Origin: Cognatishimia maritima
GTDB lineage: Bacteria > Pseudomonadota > Alphaproteobacteria > Rhodobacterales > Rhodobacteraceae
DNA length: 64,000 nucleotides
Direction: 5' to 3'
Assembly (NCBI RefSeq): GCF_900129685.1
Contig: NZ_FQWM01000002.1
Span: 334,654 to 398,653, forward strand
Shown here: positions 16,229 to 25,889 of the stretch, piece by piece
Layout of the letters: each line of letters opens with the position of its first letter
How positions within the stretch are numbered: position 1 is the first letter of the stretch
Translations under genes and position numbers: made by a program
The notes under the pieces: generated by a model
What the model was told of the DNA's origin: nothing
Seen by the model: the letters and a program-made list of their open reading frames with translations, nothing else
Databases searched by the model: none

Positions 16229-19038
16229 TGCGCGTCGGCCCAGTTGTCCCCGACGCCCGCATCAACAATCAAAGGCACATCCAGCTTCACCGCTGGGTCT
16301 GCCGCCCCCTGCATGACCTCACGCGCCACAGCGATGGTTTCATCGACCTGCCCTTCTGGCACCTCAAAGATCAATTCGTCATGCACCTGCAACAACATTT
16401 TGCCATCCAGATGAGAGATCGCGTCGGGCATACGGATCATAGCGCGGCGGATGATATCTGCTGCAGTGCCCTGGATCGGTGCATTGATCGCTGCGCGCTG
16501 CGCGAAGCCCGCATGCGGACCTTTGGCATTGATTTGCGGCATGTGGATTTTACGACCAAAGAGCGTTTGCACAAAAAGGTTCTCTTTCGCAAAGGCTTTG
16601 GTGTCGTCCATATATTTTCGAATGCCCGGGAAGCGCTCGAAATAGCGGGTGATAAAGGCCTGCGCATCACCACGCGGGATGTGCAAATTGCGCGCCAGAC
16701 CAAAGGCCGAGATGCCATAGATCACACCAAAGTTGATCGCTTTGGCCTTCCGGCGCACATCTGGTGTCATTTCCTCTAGTGGCACGTCAAACATCTCGGA
16801 CGCCGTCATGGCGTGAATGTCCAGCCCGTCGCGGAATGCCTGTTTCAAGGCATCAATGTCGGCAATATGGGCTAAAATGCGCAGCTCGATCTGGCTATAG
16901 TCGAGGCTGACAAGCTTGTTGCCGGGCGCGGCTACAAAGGCTTCACGAATACGGCGACCCTCCTCGGTACGGACCGGTATGTTTTGCAGGTTCGGATCAG
17001 TCGATGCTAAACGACCGGTGTTGGCCCCGGTCTGAAGGTATGACGTATGAACCCGGCCACTGTCCGGGTCGATATGTCCCTGCAGAGAGTCGGTATAGGT
17101 CGACTTCAGTTTTTGCAGCTGGCGGTAATCTAGCACGAGCCGCGGGAATTCGTGTTCAACCGCGAGGTCTTCAAGCGCGTCAGCGGGGGTGGACCACTGG
17201 CCAGACTTGGTCTTTTTGCCGCCTTCCAGCGCCATGTCTTCGAACAGGATCTGACCGACCTGCGCTGGGGACTGCACGTTAAATGGTTTCCCCGCAAGTT
17301 CGTGCAGCTCTGCCTCGTACTGTGCCATTTTCTGCGCAAAAGCATTGGACATCCGGCTCAACGTGTCGCGGTCGACCAGCACGCCGTGCATCTCCATCTC
17401 AGACAGCACCGGCACCAGCGGGCGTTCCAACGTCTCGTAAACCGTTGTGACCTTTTTTTGGTGCAACTGCGGTTTGAACAGTTGCCACAGGCGCAGGGTG
17501 ATATCGGCATCCTCAGCTGCATATTTCACCGCCTCATCCAGCGGCACCTTGTCAAAGGTGATGGCCGACTTGCCGGAACCAAGTAGCGATTTGATCGAAA
17601 TCGGTTTGTGGCTCAGGTACGTCTCGCTGAGTGTATCCATCCCGTGATTGTGTATGCCTGCGTTCATCGCGTAGGACATCAGCATCGTGTCATCAATCGG
17701 CGCGACCGACACGCCATAGCGTTTGAAAATCTTGCAGTCGTATTTCGCGTTCTGAAAGATTTTCAAAACCGCTGGGTCTTCAAGCAGCGGTTTCAGCATC
17801 GCCACGGCTTCGTTCAAATCCATCTGACCTTCGGCGCGTTCATCGCTGCCAAACAGATCATCCGCGTCGCCCTTTTTATGATCAAGCGGGACATAACACG
17901 CTTCGCCTGCCTCAACACATAGAGAGATACCCACCAAGTCGACCTGCATTTCATTCAGACCCGTGGTTTCCGTATCCACCGCGATCCAGCCGCGTTTGTG
18001 TGCCTTGGCGATCCAGCTTTCCAATTCGAAGGCGGTGCGGACATGCCGGTATTTTTCGACGTCAAAGGGCAAAGCCACTGGCGCGTCTGCTGCGCTTTCA
18101 GATTTGGGGGCCTCAGCAATCACCGGAGCCTCAACGCCTAGCTGATCGGCCATGCGTTTTGCGAGCGTGCGGAACTCCATCTCGGCAAGGAACTGCATCA
18201 GTTCTTCACCAACGGGGTCGCGGACTTCAAGGCTTTCCAGCGTAAAGTCCAACTCCATCTCGCAATCAAGCTGCACGAGCGTTTTGGACAGTTCAATCTG
18301 TTCGCGGTTTTCGATCAGCGTCTGGCGGCGCTTGGGCTGCTTGATCTCTGCTGCGCGATCCAGAAGGGTTTCCAAATCGCCAAATTCGTTGATCAGCAAA
18401 GCGGCGGTTTTGATCCCGATGCCCGGTGCGCCGGGCACGTTGTCAACGCTATCGCCCGCCAAGGCCTGCACATCAACGACTCGCTCTGGCCCGACACCGA
18501 ATTTCCCGATCACGCCGTCGCGATCAATGCGTTTGTTTTTCATGGCGTCGAGCATCTCGACCCCGTCGCCGACAAGCTGCATCAAGTCCTTGTCGGAACT
18601 GATGATGGTGCAGCGCCCACCCGCCTCGCGCGCCTGGCAGGCCAGCGTCGCGATGATGTCATCCGCTTCAAAGCCTTCGATCTCTTTGCAAGCAATGTTG
18701 AAAGCCCGCGTCGCGTCGCGGGTCAGCGGGAATTGCGGCACCAGGTCTTCGGGCGCAGGCGGGCGGTTGGCCTTGTATTGATCATATAGATCATTGCGGA
18801 ACGACTTGCCGGAATAGTCAAAGATCACCGCGACATGGGTCGGCGCGTCAGGGCCAGTGTTGGCCTCTACATAGCGGTGTAGCATGTTGCAAAAGCCCGC
18901 CACAGCGCCGATGGGCAGGCCGTCGGACTTGCGGGTCAGCGGCGGCAACGCATGGTAGGCGCGAAAGATAAAGGCCGACCCATCAATCAAATGCAGATGG
19001 CATCCTTTGCCGAATTTCGCTTCGCCTGTTGCTGTCAT
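16225..19038 (-). CDS. polA: DNA polymerase I
   Basis: Okazaki-fragment maturation and gap filling in repair. The 937 residues have all three domains: the 5' nuclease (about 1-290, LIDGSAFIFRAYHALPP and FEADDIIATLA), an intact 3'-5' exonuclease (DTETTG at about 355-360), and the polymerase with motif A LDYSQIELRILAH, motif B RRKAKAINFGVIYG and motif C LLQVHDELIFEVP (about residue 880). The ATG at 19038 has GGGGAG 6-11 bases upstream, so the longer frame to 19227 is rejected. Confidence 0.97.
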   Translation of the reverse strand: MTATGEAKFGKGCHLHLIDGSAFIFRAYHALPPLTRKSDGLPIGAVAGFCNMLHRYVEANTGPDAPTHVAVIFDYSGKSFRNDLYDQYKANRPPAPEDLVPQFPLTRDATRAFNIACKEIEGFEADDIIATLACQAREAGGRCTIISSDKDLMQLVGDGVEMLDAMKNKRIDRDGVIGKFGVGPERVVDVQALAGDSVDNVPGAPGIGIKTAALLINEFGDLETLLDRAAEIKQPKRRQTLIENREQIELSKTLVQLDCEMELDFTLESLEVRDPVGEELMQFLAEMEFRTLAKRMADQLGVEAPVIAEAPKSESAADAPVALPFDVEKYRHVRTAFELESWIAKAHKRGWIAVDTETTGLNEMQVDLVGISLCVEAGEACYVPLDHKKGDADDLFGSDERAEGQMDLNEAVAMLKPLLEDPAVLKIFQNAKYDCKIFKRYGVSVAPIDDTMLMSYAMNAGIHNHGMDTLSETYLSHKPISIKSLLGSGKSAITFDKVPLDEAVKYAAEDADITLRLWQLFKPQLHQKKVTTVYETLERPLVPVLSEMEMHGVLVDRDTLSRMSNAFAQKMAQYEAELHELAGKPFNVQSPAQVGQILFEDMALEGGKKTKSGQWSTPADALEDLAVEHEFPRLVLDYRQLQKLKSTYTDSLQGHIDPDSGRVHTSYLQTGANTGRLASTDPNLQNIPVRTEEGRRIREAFVAAPGNKLVSLDYSQIELRILAHIADIDALKQAFRDGLDIHAMTASEMFDVPLEEMTPDVRRKAKAINFGVIYGISAFGLARNLHIPRGDAQAFITRYFERFPGIRKYMDDTKAFAKENLFVQTLFGRKIHMPQINAKGPHAGFAQRAAINAPIQGTAADIIRRAMIRMPDAISHLDGKMLLQVHDELIFEVPEGQVDETIAVAREVMQGAADPAVKLDVPLIVDAGVGDNWADAH

Positions 19039-19198
19039 TTCGCGCTCCCCGGTTGGTTGCGTACTTTTGCCATGCAACGCCGCCGTGGGCCAGACCACAT
19101 TTCCATGTGCCACCACATGCTGCCAAAGTTCGGCACTATTTCTGCCGTGCAAACCTGCGCAACGGAATATCCTTTTGAACTGGCGCTGACCTTGCTGA

Positions 19199-20143
19199 TT
19201 GCTGCAGGCTCGACTAGCGTTCCGCAAGCTTTCAATTGGACCCGGCCCCTTGATCCTTTCTCACCCCCTTCCCCCAACAAGAATACGCGCGCAGGTTTCG
19301 CGGTTTTTGCCATGGGCGGCAGAGGCGAGTTGGCAGGCGCTGTTCGGCGGCCGCACAAACGCAGCTTGGCTGGTTGAAGACACAGGTCAGGCAGCGGTCC
19401 TGAAACTGTACCGTCAGGGCACAGAAAACCCGCTCTTTCCGAACGATCCTGCTGCCGAGGCGCGCATGCTGTCGCATCTTGAAGGACACGCGCTTGCGCC
19501 ACACCTGATTGCGCATTTCGAATGCGATGGTGTGGCTTGCAATCTTTACCACGCACTGCGCGGGAAACCTTGGCGCAGTGGGGTGACCGAGGTCGCGGAT
19601 CTTATCAAGACGTTGCACCAGATACCACCACCCAGTGGGGTGCGGCGTATTCCCAATGGCGCAGGCGAAATCAGGCAGCACGCCGAACAAATATTGGCGT
19701 TGGCAGACAAGACGCTGCCGCAACCAGACAGTGTTGCCATGGCGACGACCGCGCCTGCGACAACCGAAGTTTTGTTGCACTGCGATGTTGTTCCGGGCAA
19801 TCTGATCCGCTGCGAAAACGGGCTGCGCTTGATTGACTGGCAATGCCCCGCCGTAGGTGACGCGACAGAAGACATAGCTGTCTTCATGTCCCCTGCAATG
19901 CAGTTGCTTTACCGAGGCGAGGTGCTGTCAGCCACTGAAGAGAGCCATTTTCTCGCAGCGTTCCCGCAGGAACAACGGGATCGCTACGCAGCACTCGCGC
20001 CCATCTATCACTACCGTATGGCGGCCTATTGTTTGTGGCAGGTGTCACGCGGACACGCCGACTATCAAGAGGCGTTTGAGGCCGAATGCGCCGCGCTTTA
20101 TCGCGATGACCGCAGCCGTTTGAGGATCGCCAAAGAGGCATAG
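19199..20143 (+). CDS. Phosphotransferase (APH/choline-kinase-like fold)
   Basis: Kinase-like phosphotransferase of up to 314 residues, substrate unknown. The catalytic loop is HCDVVPGNLI and the metal-binding site is LIDWQCPAVGD, the aminoglycoside-phosphotransferase/thiamine-kinase pattern; the N-lobe lysine is in AAVLKLYRQG. The start is unclear. The frame opens with TTG at 19199 without a good ribosome site, and recognisable homology begins near LPWAAEASWQALFGGRTNA (about 19295), so the true start may be internal. It overlaps the convergent transglycosylase gene by 46 bases. Confidence 0.8.
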   Translation: MLQARLAFRKLSIGPGPLILSHPLPPTRIRAQVSRFLPWAAEASWQALFGGRTNAAWLVEDTGQAAVLKLYRQGTENPLFPNDPAAEARMLSHLEGHALAPHLIAHFECDGVACNLYHALRGKPWRSGVTEVADLIKTLHQIPPPSGVRRIPNGAGEIRQHAEQILALADKTLPQPDSVAMATTAPATTEVLLHCDVVPGNLIRCENGLRLIDWQCPAVGDATEDIAVFMSPAMQLLYRGEVLSATEESHFLAAFPQEQRDRYAALAPIYHYRMAAYCLWQVSRGHADYQEAFEAECAALYRDDRSRLRIAKEA

Positions 20144-21351
20144 CCGTCAGGTTCTAGCCCCTTGGACCGCTGGTAATCACGCACCGCGTCAATCGTCAGG
20201 GGGCCGATCTTTCCATCAATCTTGACCGTGTCAAACCCGGCGCTTGTCAGCCGCCGTTGTAACTCTTTGCGTTCTGAAAAGGTCAAGGCGCGGTCCTCAC
20301 GCGGCCAGCGCGCCTTGATTTTGCCGCCGCCCTTGATGCGGTCACTCAAGTGGCCGACCGCGATCACATAAGCATCTGCGGTATTGTAGCGTTCGATCAC
20401 GTCGAAATTCTTAAAGATCAGAAACGCCGCGCCACTGTGCCCTGCCGGCAGCAACAAAGACGCTTGGCCGTGGTTTGCGACGGATTTCCCGTCCAAACCT
20501 TTTACGCCCAAAGCGCCCCAGTCGCTTGGCATCTTTTTGATCCGCCGGTTGGCCAGCGCATAGTCAAAGCCACGCGGCAGGGTGACCTCGATCCCCCATG
20601 GCAAACCTGTGACCCAGCCATTGCGCTTCAAATAGGCTGCGGTTGATGCCAAAGCATCCGTCGGGTCGTCTGACCAGATGTCACGACGGCCATCGCCGGT
20701 GAAATCCACAGCGAAGGCCATGTAAGAGGTCGGAATGAATTGCGTATGACCCATGGCCCCAGCCCAACTGCCGACAAACCGGCGCGGGGTGGTCTCTCCG
20801 CGTTGCAAGATGGTCAACGCCGCCATTAGCTGCTGTTCAAAGAACCGCGCGCGGCGGCCCTCATACGCTAGGGTCGCCAAGGCTTCGATCACCGGAACAT
20901 CGCCACGCACCGCACCATAGGCGCTTTCCAACCCCCAGATCGCGACGACCACTTCTTTGTCGACGCCAAACTGACGCTCAATCGCATCAAGGGTACGGGA
21001 CGTTTTTCGCAGAGCAGCCTTGCCGTTTTTGACGCGTGCATCCGAAACGGCGGTATCCAGATAATCCCAAAGCGTTTTTGTGAATTCGGATTGATTGCGA
21101 TCTCTGCGGACCACATCAGAGTTATAGCTAACACCGCGAAAGGCCCGATCAAACACCGCAGGTGAAATGCCCTGACGCAAGGCACGTGTCCTGAATGATT
21201 TGATCCACCCCTCAAACGATGCTTTCACCGGGTGGTTCAGTTGATCCAAGGGATGAGCAGCAGGCGGCAACCGAGGCGGGTCGCCCGCAGCGTTAAGACC
21301 ACCTCCGAAAATCAAAGCACAAATCAGTACAACTTTGCCTGTCCAACCCAT
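20098..21351 (-). CDS. Lytic murein transglycosylase (MltB-type) with peptidoglycan-binding domain
   Basis: Cleaves glycan strands in peptidoglycan to 1,6-anhydro products. The 417 residues have a signal peptide (VVLICALIFGGGLNA), an SLT_2/MltB catalytic domain (about 40-340) with the catalytic Glu in AIWGLESAYG and the GAMGHTQFIPTSY segment, and a C-terminal PG_binding_1 domain (about 350-412, DGKIGPLTIDAVRDYQ). Length and layout match periplasmic MltB homologues of alphaproteobacteria. The 3' end overlaps the neighbouring phosphotransferase gene tail to tail. Confidence 0.93.
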   Translation of the reverse strand: MGWTGKVVLICALIFGGGLNAAGDPPRLPPAAHPLDQLNHPVKASFEGWIKSFRTRALRQGISPAVFDRAFRGVSYNSDVVRRDRNQSEFTKTLWDYLDTAVSDARVKNGKAALRKTSRTLDAIERQFGVDKEVVVAIWGLESAYGAVRGDVPVIEALATLAYEGRRARFFEQQLMAALTILQRGETTPRRFVGSWAGAMGHTQFIPTSYMAFAVDFTGDGRRDIWSDDPTDALASTAAYLKRNGWVTGLPWGIEVTLPRGFDYALANRRIKKMPSDWGALGVKGLDGKSVANHGQASLLLPAGHSGAAFLIFKNFDVIERYNTADAYVIAVGHLSDRIKGGGKIKARWPREDRALTFSERKELQRRLTSAGFDTVKIDGKIGPLTIDAVRDYQRSKGLEPDGYASLAILKRLRSSR

Positions 21352-21401
21352 CTCGACTCACCACTCACTATTGCACTGAGTCTACCCAGAATTGTGCAAC
21401 C

Positions 21402-22121
21402 TTATGAAGCTGCGTGTTCTGAGTGGGCCATTTTCTGCGCTTCTCTGCGCATTTGCTCCCAATAATCGCGCAGCATGCTGACACGTCTGGGGCGGAAACA
21501 TTCCTCAAGAACATCTAAGGAGTCCATCCGATCCAAACGGAACACTCTGAAATCATTGCGTAAATGACACCAGGCCACAAGGCAGTGACTTGACTGCATA
21601 AAGACAATCGAAAGAGGATAGACCTCTCGGCTGGTTTTCGCACCGACGACATCAGAATAGTCAAAGCGGATACGCCTTTCATCCCAAGCGGCGCGGCGCA
21701 GGACGCCCGCGTCGACCTTTGGTGCAGGCGGTGGATTATAACTTTTGGCCGTTAGAACCGCATGTTTCAACCGCCGGGATTGCCCCTCTGGCAAGCGCGC
21801 GCCCAGCTTGGCCAATGCAGATTCCGCGCCCTTGGCAAGTGAGGGATCGCCGACCTGCATCACTTCCCGTAGCCCCAGAACAAGCGCTTCAAGTTCTTCG
21901 TCCTCAAAGCCCAAAGGCGGCAAGGTCGCGTCTTCGATCAGCGTGTAGCCAAAGCCCGCTTCGCCGTCGATCACGGCCCCAAGCCCACGCAGGCTATCAA
22001 TGTCGCGATACATTGTGCGGATAGAAACATTGGTTTCATCCGCCAGCCGCTCCGCTGTCACGGGCGACGGCAGGCTCCGCAGGGCTTGCATCAATTGAAA
22101 AAGGCGCGCTGTTCTGGACAT
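21402..22121 (-). CDS. HTH/WYL-domain transcriptional regulator (YafY type)
   Basis: A 239-residue regulator. The N-terminal helix-turn-helix is ALRSLPSPVTAERLADETNV followed by SIRTMYRDIDSL (about residues 10-50). The C-terminal WYL domain (about 125-215) has RIRFDYSDVVGAKTSREVYP and LVAWCHLRNDFRVFRLDRM. The ATG at 22121 is the natural start; the frame to 22232 overlaps the divergent DUF1801-like gene. It probably controls itself and that divergent neighbour, which is inference. Confidence 0.9.
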   Translation of the reverse strand: MSRTARLFQLMQALRSLPSPVTAERLADETNVSIRTMYRDIDSLRGLGAVIDGEAGFGYTLIEDATLPPLGFEDEELEALVLGLREVMQVGDPSLAKGAESALAKLGARLPEGQSRRLKHAVLTAKSYNPPPAPKVDAGVLRRAAWDERRIRFDYSDVVGAKTSREVYPLSIVFMQSSHCLVAWCHLRNDFRVFRLDRMDSLDVLEECFRPRRVSMLRDYWEQMRREAQKMAHSEHAAS

Positions 22122-22167
22122 GGTCGACCTATAGTCCAGCATTCCTGACAGTTTTTGGCAAGAGCCC

Positions 22168-22599
22168 ATGCCATATAACAGACCAATCAAAGGTAGACCG
22201 ACTGTGCACTTCGAAGACCCTGACATCGCCACCGTTTTTAACGCCTATCCGCCTGACGTGCAGGAAGGATTGCTAAGATTGCGGGCATTGGTCTTTGAAG
22301 TCGCCGCGGAAACGCCGGAGATCGGTAGCCTGAAAGAAGTGTTGCGTTGGGGGCAGCCGAGCTACGTCACACCGGATAAGAAGGCCGCAACAACCCTTAG
22401 GCTTGGGCCCCACAAGGCCGCCCGTTTCGCGCTCTTTGCGCACTGCCAGTCGCGTGTCATTGCCGACTACGCTGCGCGATACCCCGGTTGGGATCGCATC
22501 GATGGCAATCGCGCCGTTTTGTTTGAGCGCGCGGATGAGATTGAACCCTTTCGCCTTCGGTCACTGATCAAAGACGCCCTAACCTATCACTTAGTTTAG
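22168..22599 (+). CDS. DUF1801 (YdhG-like) protein
   Basis: A 143-residue small protein with the DUF1801 pattern: VFNAYPPDVQEGLLRLRALV, then LKEVLRWGQPSYVT and LGPHKAARFALFAHC. Biochemical role unknown. Divergent from the WYL regulator with only 46 bases between starts, a layout typical of a regulator and its target. Its 3' end overlaps rnr by 4 bases tail to tail. Confidence 0.85.
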   Translation: MPYNRPIKGRPTVHFEDPDIATVFNAYPPDVQEGLLRLRALVFEVAAETPEIGSLKEVLRWGQPSYVTPDKKAATTLRLGPHKAARFALFAHCQSRVIADYAARYPGWDRIDGNRAVLFERADEIEPFRLRSLIKDALTYHLV

Positions 22600-24854
22600 C
22601 GCCGATTTCGCGCCACCTTGCGTTTGGTTTTCTGGCTTTTCTTCTTCGCTGCCGACATCTTGCGCTTCCCGCCACCACCACTGCCACGGCGCGCTTTACG
22701 CCCCTGCGACGGGCGTTTGCCATTCAGTTCCAGCAATTCGAGGATCAATCCACCGGTCACGGGCGCGGCCTCTGCCAAGCGCACGACAACACGTTGGCCC
22801 AGGCTAATGGTCAGACCTGTGTCTGACCCAATCAAGGTTGTGGTTTCAGGGTCGTATTTGAAATATTCCGTGCCAAGCTCGCGCATCGGGACAAGCCCAT
22901 CCGCGCCGGTTTCATCCAGTTTCACAAACACCCCAAACCGGGCGATGCCACTGATCTTACCAGTGAATTCATTCCCCAGCCGCTCGCTCAGATAAGACGC
23001 GAGGTAACGGTCCGTCGTGTCCCGCTCTGCCAGCATAGAGCGGCGTTCGGTTTCTGAAATGTGGTTCGCCGTCTGTTCGAGGCTTTCGATATCCTGTGGC
23101 GTCAATCCGTCATCGCCCCAGCCATGCGCTGACACCAAGGCGCGGTGTACAATCAAGTCAGCATACCGCCGAATGGGTGAAGTAAAGTGGGCGTAAGCCT
23201 TCAACGACAGGCCAAAGTGGCCAAAGTTGTTGGGTGCATAATAGGCCTGAGTCATGGACCGCAAAGTTGTCAGGTTGATCAACTCTGCCTCGTCGGTCAG
23301 GGCGGCATCCTTGAGCAGCTTGTTCAGGTGCCGGGTTTGCAGCACCTGACCCTTTGCCAAGGTCAGGCCCGAGGAGCGCGCAACATCGCGCAGGCTGTCG
23401 AGTTTTTCTGGGCTGGGTTCCTCGTGAACCCGGAACAACAGGGGCGAACGTTTGGCATTCAGCGTTTCCGCCGCCGCCACATTCGCGAGGATCATGAATT
23501 CCTCGATCAAACGGTGTGCATCCAGCCGCTCTCTGAAATTCACCGACTCCACCTTACCATCATCTGAGAGGATGATCTTGCGCTCTGGCAGGTCCAGTTC
23601 CAGAGGCTGTCGCTCTGCCCGTGCCAATTTTGTGGCCTCATAAGCGGCATAAAGCGGCGCGATGACCTCTTCCATCAATTCGGCGCAGCGCTCATTCGGA
23701 GTGCCGTCTTGGGCGGCTTGCACTTCTTCGTAGTTGAGCGACGCAACAGATTTCATCATGCCACGTACAAAGCGATGGCCGATTTTGTTGCCCTGCGCGT
23801 CCAACTTCATGCGCACAGCGATACAAGCGCGCGGCACGCCTTCGTGCAAAGAACAAAGATCACCCGACAGGCGGTCCGGCAGCATTGGCACGACTCGGTC
23901 TGGGAAATAACTTGAGTTGCCGCGCTTTTTCGCTTCGCGGTCCAAGTCCGAGCCCGGCGTCACATAATGCGCCACATCGGCAATCGCGACCCAAACGATA
24001 TGGCCCCCGATATTGTCGGGGTCGTCATCTGCATGCGCCCAACAGGCGTCATCGTGGTCCCGCGCATCGGCCGGATCGATGGTCACCAAGGGCATTTTGC
24101 GCAAATCCGTGCGGTCGCCGAGCGGCGCAGGTTTCGCAGCATCTGCTTCGACGATGACCGCATCGGGGAAATCATCGGGAATTCCGTGCTGGTGGATCGC
24201 AATGAGCGAAACCGCCTTGGGTGCAGACGGGTCTCCCAGACGTGACACAATTTTGGCTTTGGGCAAGCCCATCCGAGATTTTGGGCCGATCTGTTCGCCT
24301 TCGACCAGTTCCCCATCTTTGGCCCCGTTGACTTGCCCGTCAGGCACCAGCCATTCTTTGTCCATGCCCTTGTCGATAGGGACAATCCGACCGCCTTCGG
24401 TGCCCTTGCGGTAGACCCCAAGAACGCGTTTGGGATTTGTCCCGATCCGGCGGATCATGCGACCTTCGTAGGCGTGGCTTTCTCCGTCGACCGCAGTCAG
24501 ACGCGCCAACACCCGGTCACCCTGCCCTAGCGCAGGATCAGAGGCACGTTCGACCATCAGAATGAACGGTTCTTCGCCTTCGCCCTGCCATTCCATCGGC
24601 CGCGCCAGCACGTCTCCGTCGGCATCCGGACCAATGATCTGCAAGACGCTGACTGGTGGCAAATGCTCCGGGTCGCGATAGCTGCGCTGACGCTTGGCCA
24701 AATGCCCTTCGGCTTCTAGCTCTCGTAGAATTCGTTTCAGATCGATCCGCGCAGCACCTTTGATGCCAAAAGCCTTGGCAATATCGCGTTTGCTGGTGAG
24801 GGTCGGGTTTTCAGAGATCCATTCCAGAATCTCATCTTTGGTCGGCATTTTCAT
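22596..24854 (-). CDS. rnr: Ribonuclease R
   Basis: Processive 3'-5' exoribonuclease that degrades structured RNA. The 752 residues have an N-terminal winged-helix segment (about 1-60), cold-shock-like domains, the RNB catalytic core with four-Asp site in TIDPADARDHDDACWAH (about residue 265), a C-terminal S1 domain (about 640-720, FTGKISGIARFGVFVKLDE) and a Lys/Arg-rich tail. AGGG lies 7 bases before the first ATG (24854), favouring MKMPTK over the second Met. Last gene of dapE-GNAT-TIGR04282-rnr. Confidence 0.96.
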   Translation of the reverse strand: MKMPTKDEILEWISENPTLTSKRDIAKAFGIKGAARIDLKRILRELEAEGHLAKRQRSYRDPEHLPPVSVLQIIGPDADGDVLARPMEWQGEGEEPFILMVERASDPALGQGDRVLARLTAVDGESHAYEGRMIRRIGTNPKRVLGVYRKGTEGGRIVPIDKGMDKEWLVPDGQVNGAKDGELVEGEQIGPKSRMGLPKAKIVSRLGDPSAPKAVSLIAIHQHGIPDDFPDAVIVEADAAKPAPLGDRTDLRKMPLVTIDPADARDHDDACWAHADDDPDNIGGHIVWVAIADVAHYVTPGSDLDREAKKRGNSSYFPDRVVPMLPDRLSGDLCSLHEGVPRACIAVRMKLDAQGNKIGHRFVRGMMKSVASLNYEEVQAAQDGTPNERCAELMEEVIAPLYAAYEATKLARAERQPLELDLPERKIILSDDGKVESVNFRERLDAHRLIEEFMILANVAAAETLNAKRSPLLFRVHEEPSPEKLDSLRDVARSSGLTLAKGQVLQTRHLNKLLKDAALTDEAELINLTTLRSMTQAYYAPNNFGHFGLSLKAYAHFTSPIRRYADLIVHRALVSAHGWGDDGLTPQDIESLEQTANHISETERRSMLAERDTTDRYLASYLSERLGNEFTGKISGIARFGVFVKLDETGADGLVPMRELGTEYFKYDPETTTLIGSDTGLTISLGQRVVVRLAEAAPVTGGLILELLELNGKRPSQGRKARRGSGGGGKRKMSAAKKKSQKTKRKVARNRR

Positions 24855-24885
24855 ATCTGCGCCCTAACACGTCGGACGCGGCCCG

Positions 24886-25470
24886 TCACCGGGAAAGCGC
24901 TTTGAGGTCGCTGAGCGTATCCACATCGCGCAGCGTTGCCACATGGGCAATCCGCATAGTGCCCAAACTGTGCGCGCTGTCCTGCAAGGCATGATCCGTC
25001 GACCACCGCACGCCGGTCAAAGCATCGTTTGGCACGCCGCCGCTGCGCTTCATACCGATCAGCCAATAGCCGCCATCATCCGCGGGGCCAAAGACAGCAT
25101 CATGCGCGCCAAGCGCCGCAAACGCCTGTTCGATCTTTTCAGATGTAATGCCCGGAATATCGGCCCCAATAATGCAGACCGGTCCCGGCGGCATGAACCG
25201 CAGAATACGCGCCATGCGTGCCCCAAGGTCACCGCGACCTTGTGGAATACGGTGAAGATGCTCGGGCCAAATGCGGCTTGTCAGGCCTGCTACATCAGGG
25301 GCAACGGCCAAAACGAGCTCCCATTTTGGTGACTCTACACGGCGCAACAACGCCGTTACCTGGTGACGAAACCACCACGCCGACGCCGTCATGCCAATAT
25401 CGCGCCCCAAACGGGTTTTCACACGACCGGGGCGTGGTTCTTTGACCATAACGACCAGCGTTTTCCTCAT
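24886..25470 (-). CDS. TIGR04282-family glycosyltransferase-like protein
   Basis: A 194-residue nucleotide-sugar-transferase-like Rossmann protein. It has VMVKEPRPGRVKTRLGRDIG at the N-terminus and the DxD-like ICIIGADIPGI, followed by FGPADDGGYWLIGMKR. The family is linked with arsenosugar biosynthesis in some cyanobacteria, but here no arsenic gene is nearby, so that role should not be transferred. It starts with an ATGA overlap on the GNAT stop and is 31 bases from rnr. Confidence 0.88.
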   Translation of the reverse strand: MRKTLVVMVKEPRPGRVKTRLGRDIGMTASAWWFRHQVTALLRRVESPKWELVLAVAPDVAGLTSRIWPEHLHRIPQGRGDLGARMARILRFMPPGPVCIIGADIPGITSEKIEQAFAALGAHDAVFGPADDGGYWLIGMKRSGGVPNDALTGVRWSTDHALQDSAHSLGTMRIAHVATLRDVDTLSDLKALSR

Positions 25471-25889
25471 AAGAGGATTTCCATCTCTCGGTGGGGAATA
25501 CCGGCGTCGTCATAAATGGGGCCGCAGACACGCAACCCTAATTTTTCATAAAAACCAATCGCATATTCCTGTGCGCCCAGCGCGATGCGCTTTAAATCGC
25601 CCCGCGCGCGCAGGTTGTCTATCGAATGGGTCACCAAAGCGGCACCCAGCCCGGTGCCGCGCTGGCTTTTCAACACACAGATGCGCCCGATCTTGCCTGT
25701 GGTGCCCGAAATCAGCAGCCGCGCTGTGCCAACCGGTGCGCCTTCAACGCGCGCGAGAATATGGGTTGCGCCATCGTCGAGATCATCAATCTCATCTTCC
25801 TCGGCAATCCCCTGTTCTTCGATGAAAACCGCGCGCCGCAATGCGATGCATGCAGCGATGTCATCTGTTTCCGCAATGTCCCACGTCAC
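25467..25889 (-). CDS. GNAT-family N-acetyltransferase
   Basis: A 140-residue acetyl-CoA-dependent acetyltransferase. It has the A motif [20 protein letters not shown] (Q/R-x-x-G-x-G/A loop), and [18 protein letters not shown] is the B-motif region. It starts with GTG at 25889, which overlaps the dapE stop (GTGA), so it is coupled to dapE. Closest in form to ElaA-like GNATs; the acceptor is unknown. Confidence 0.88.
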   Translation of the reverse strand: MTWDIAETDDIAACIALRRAVFIEEQGIAEEDEIDDLDDGATHILARVEGAPVGTARLLISGTTGKIGRICVLKSQRGTGLGAALVTHSIDNLRARGDLKRIALGAQEYAIGFYEKLGLRVCGPIYDDAGIPHREMEILL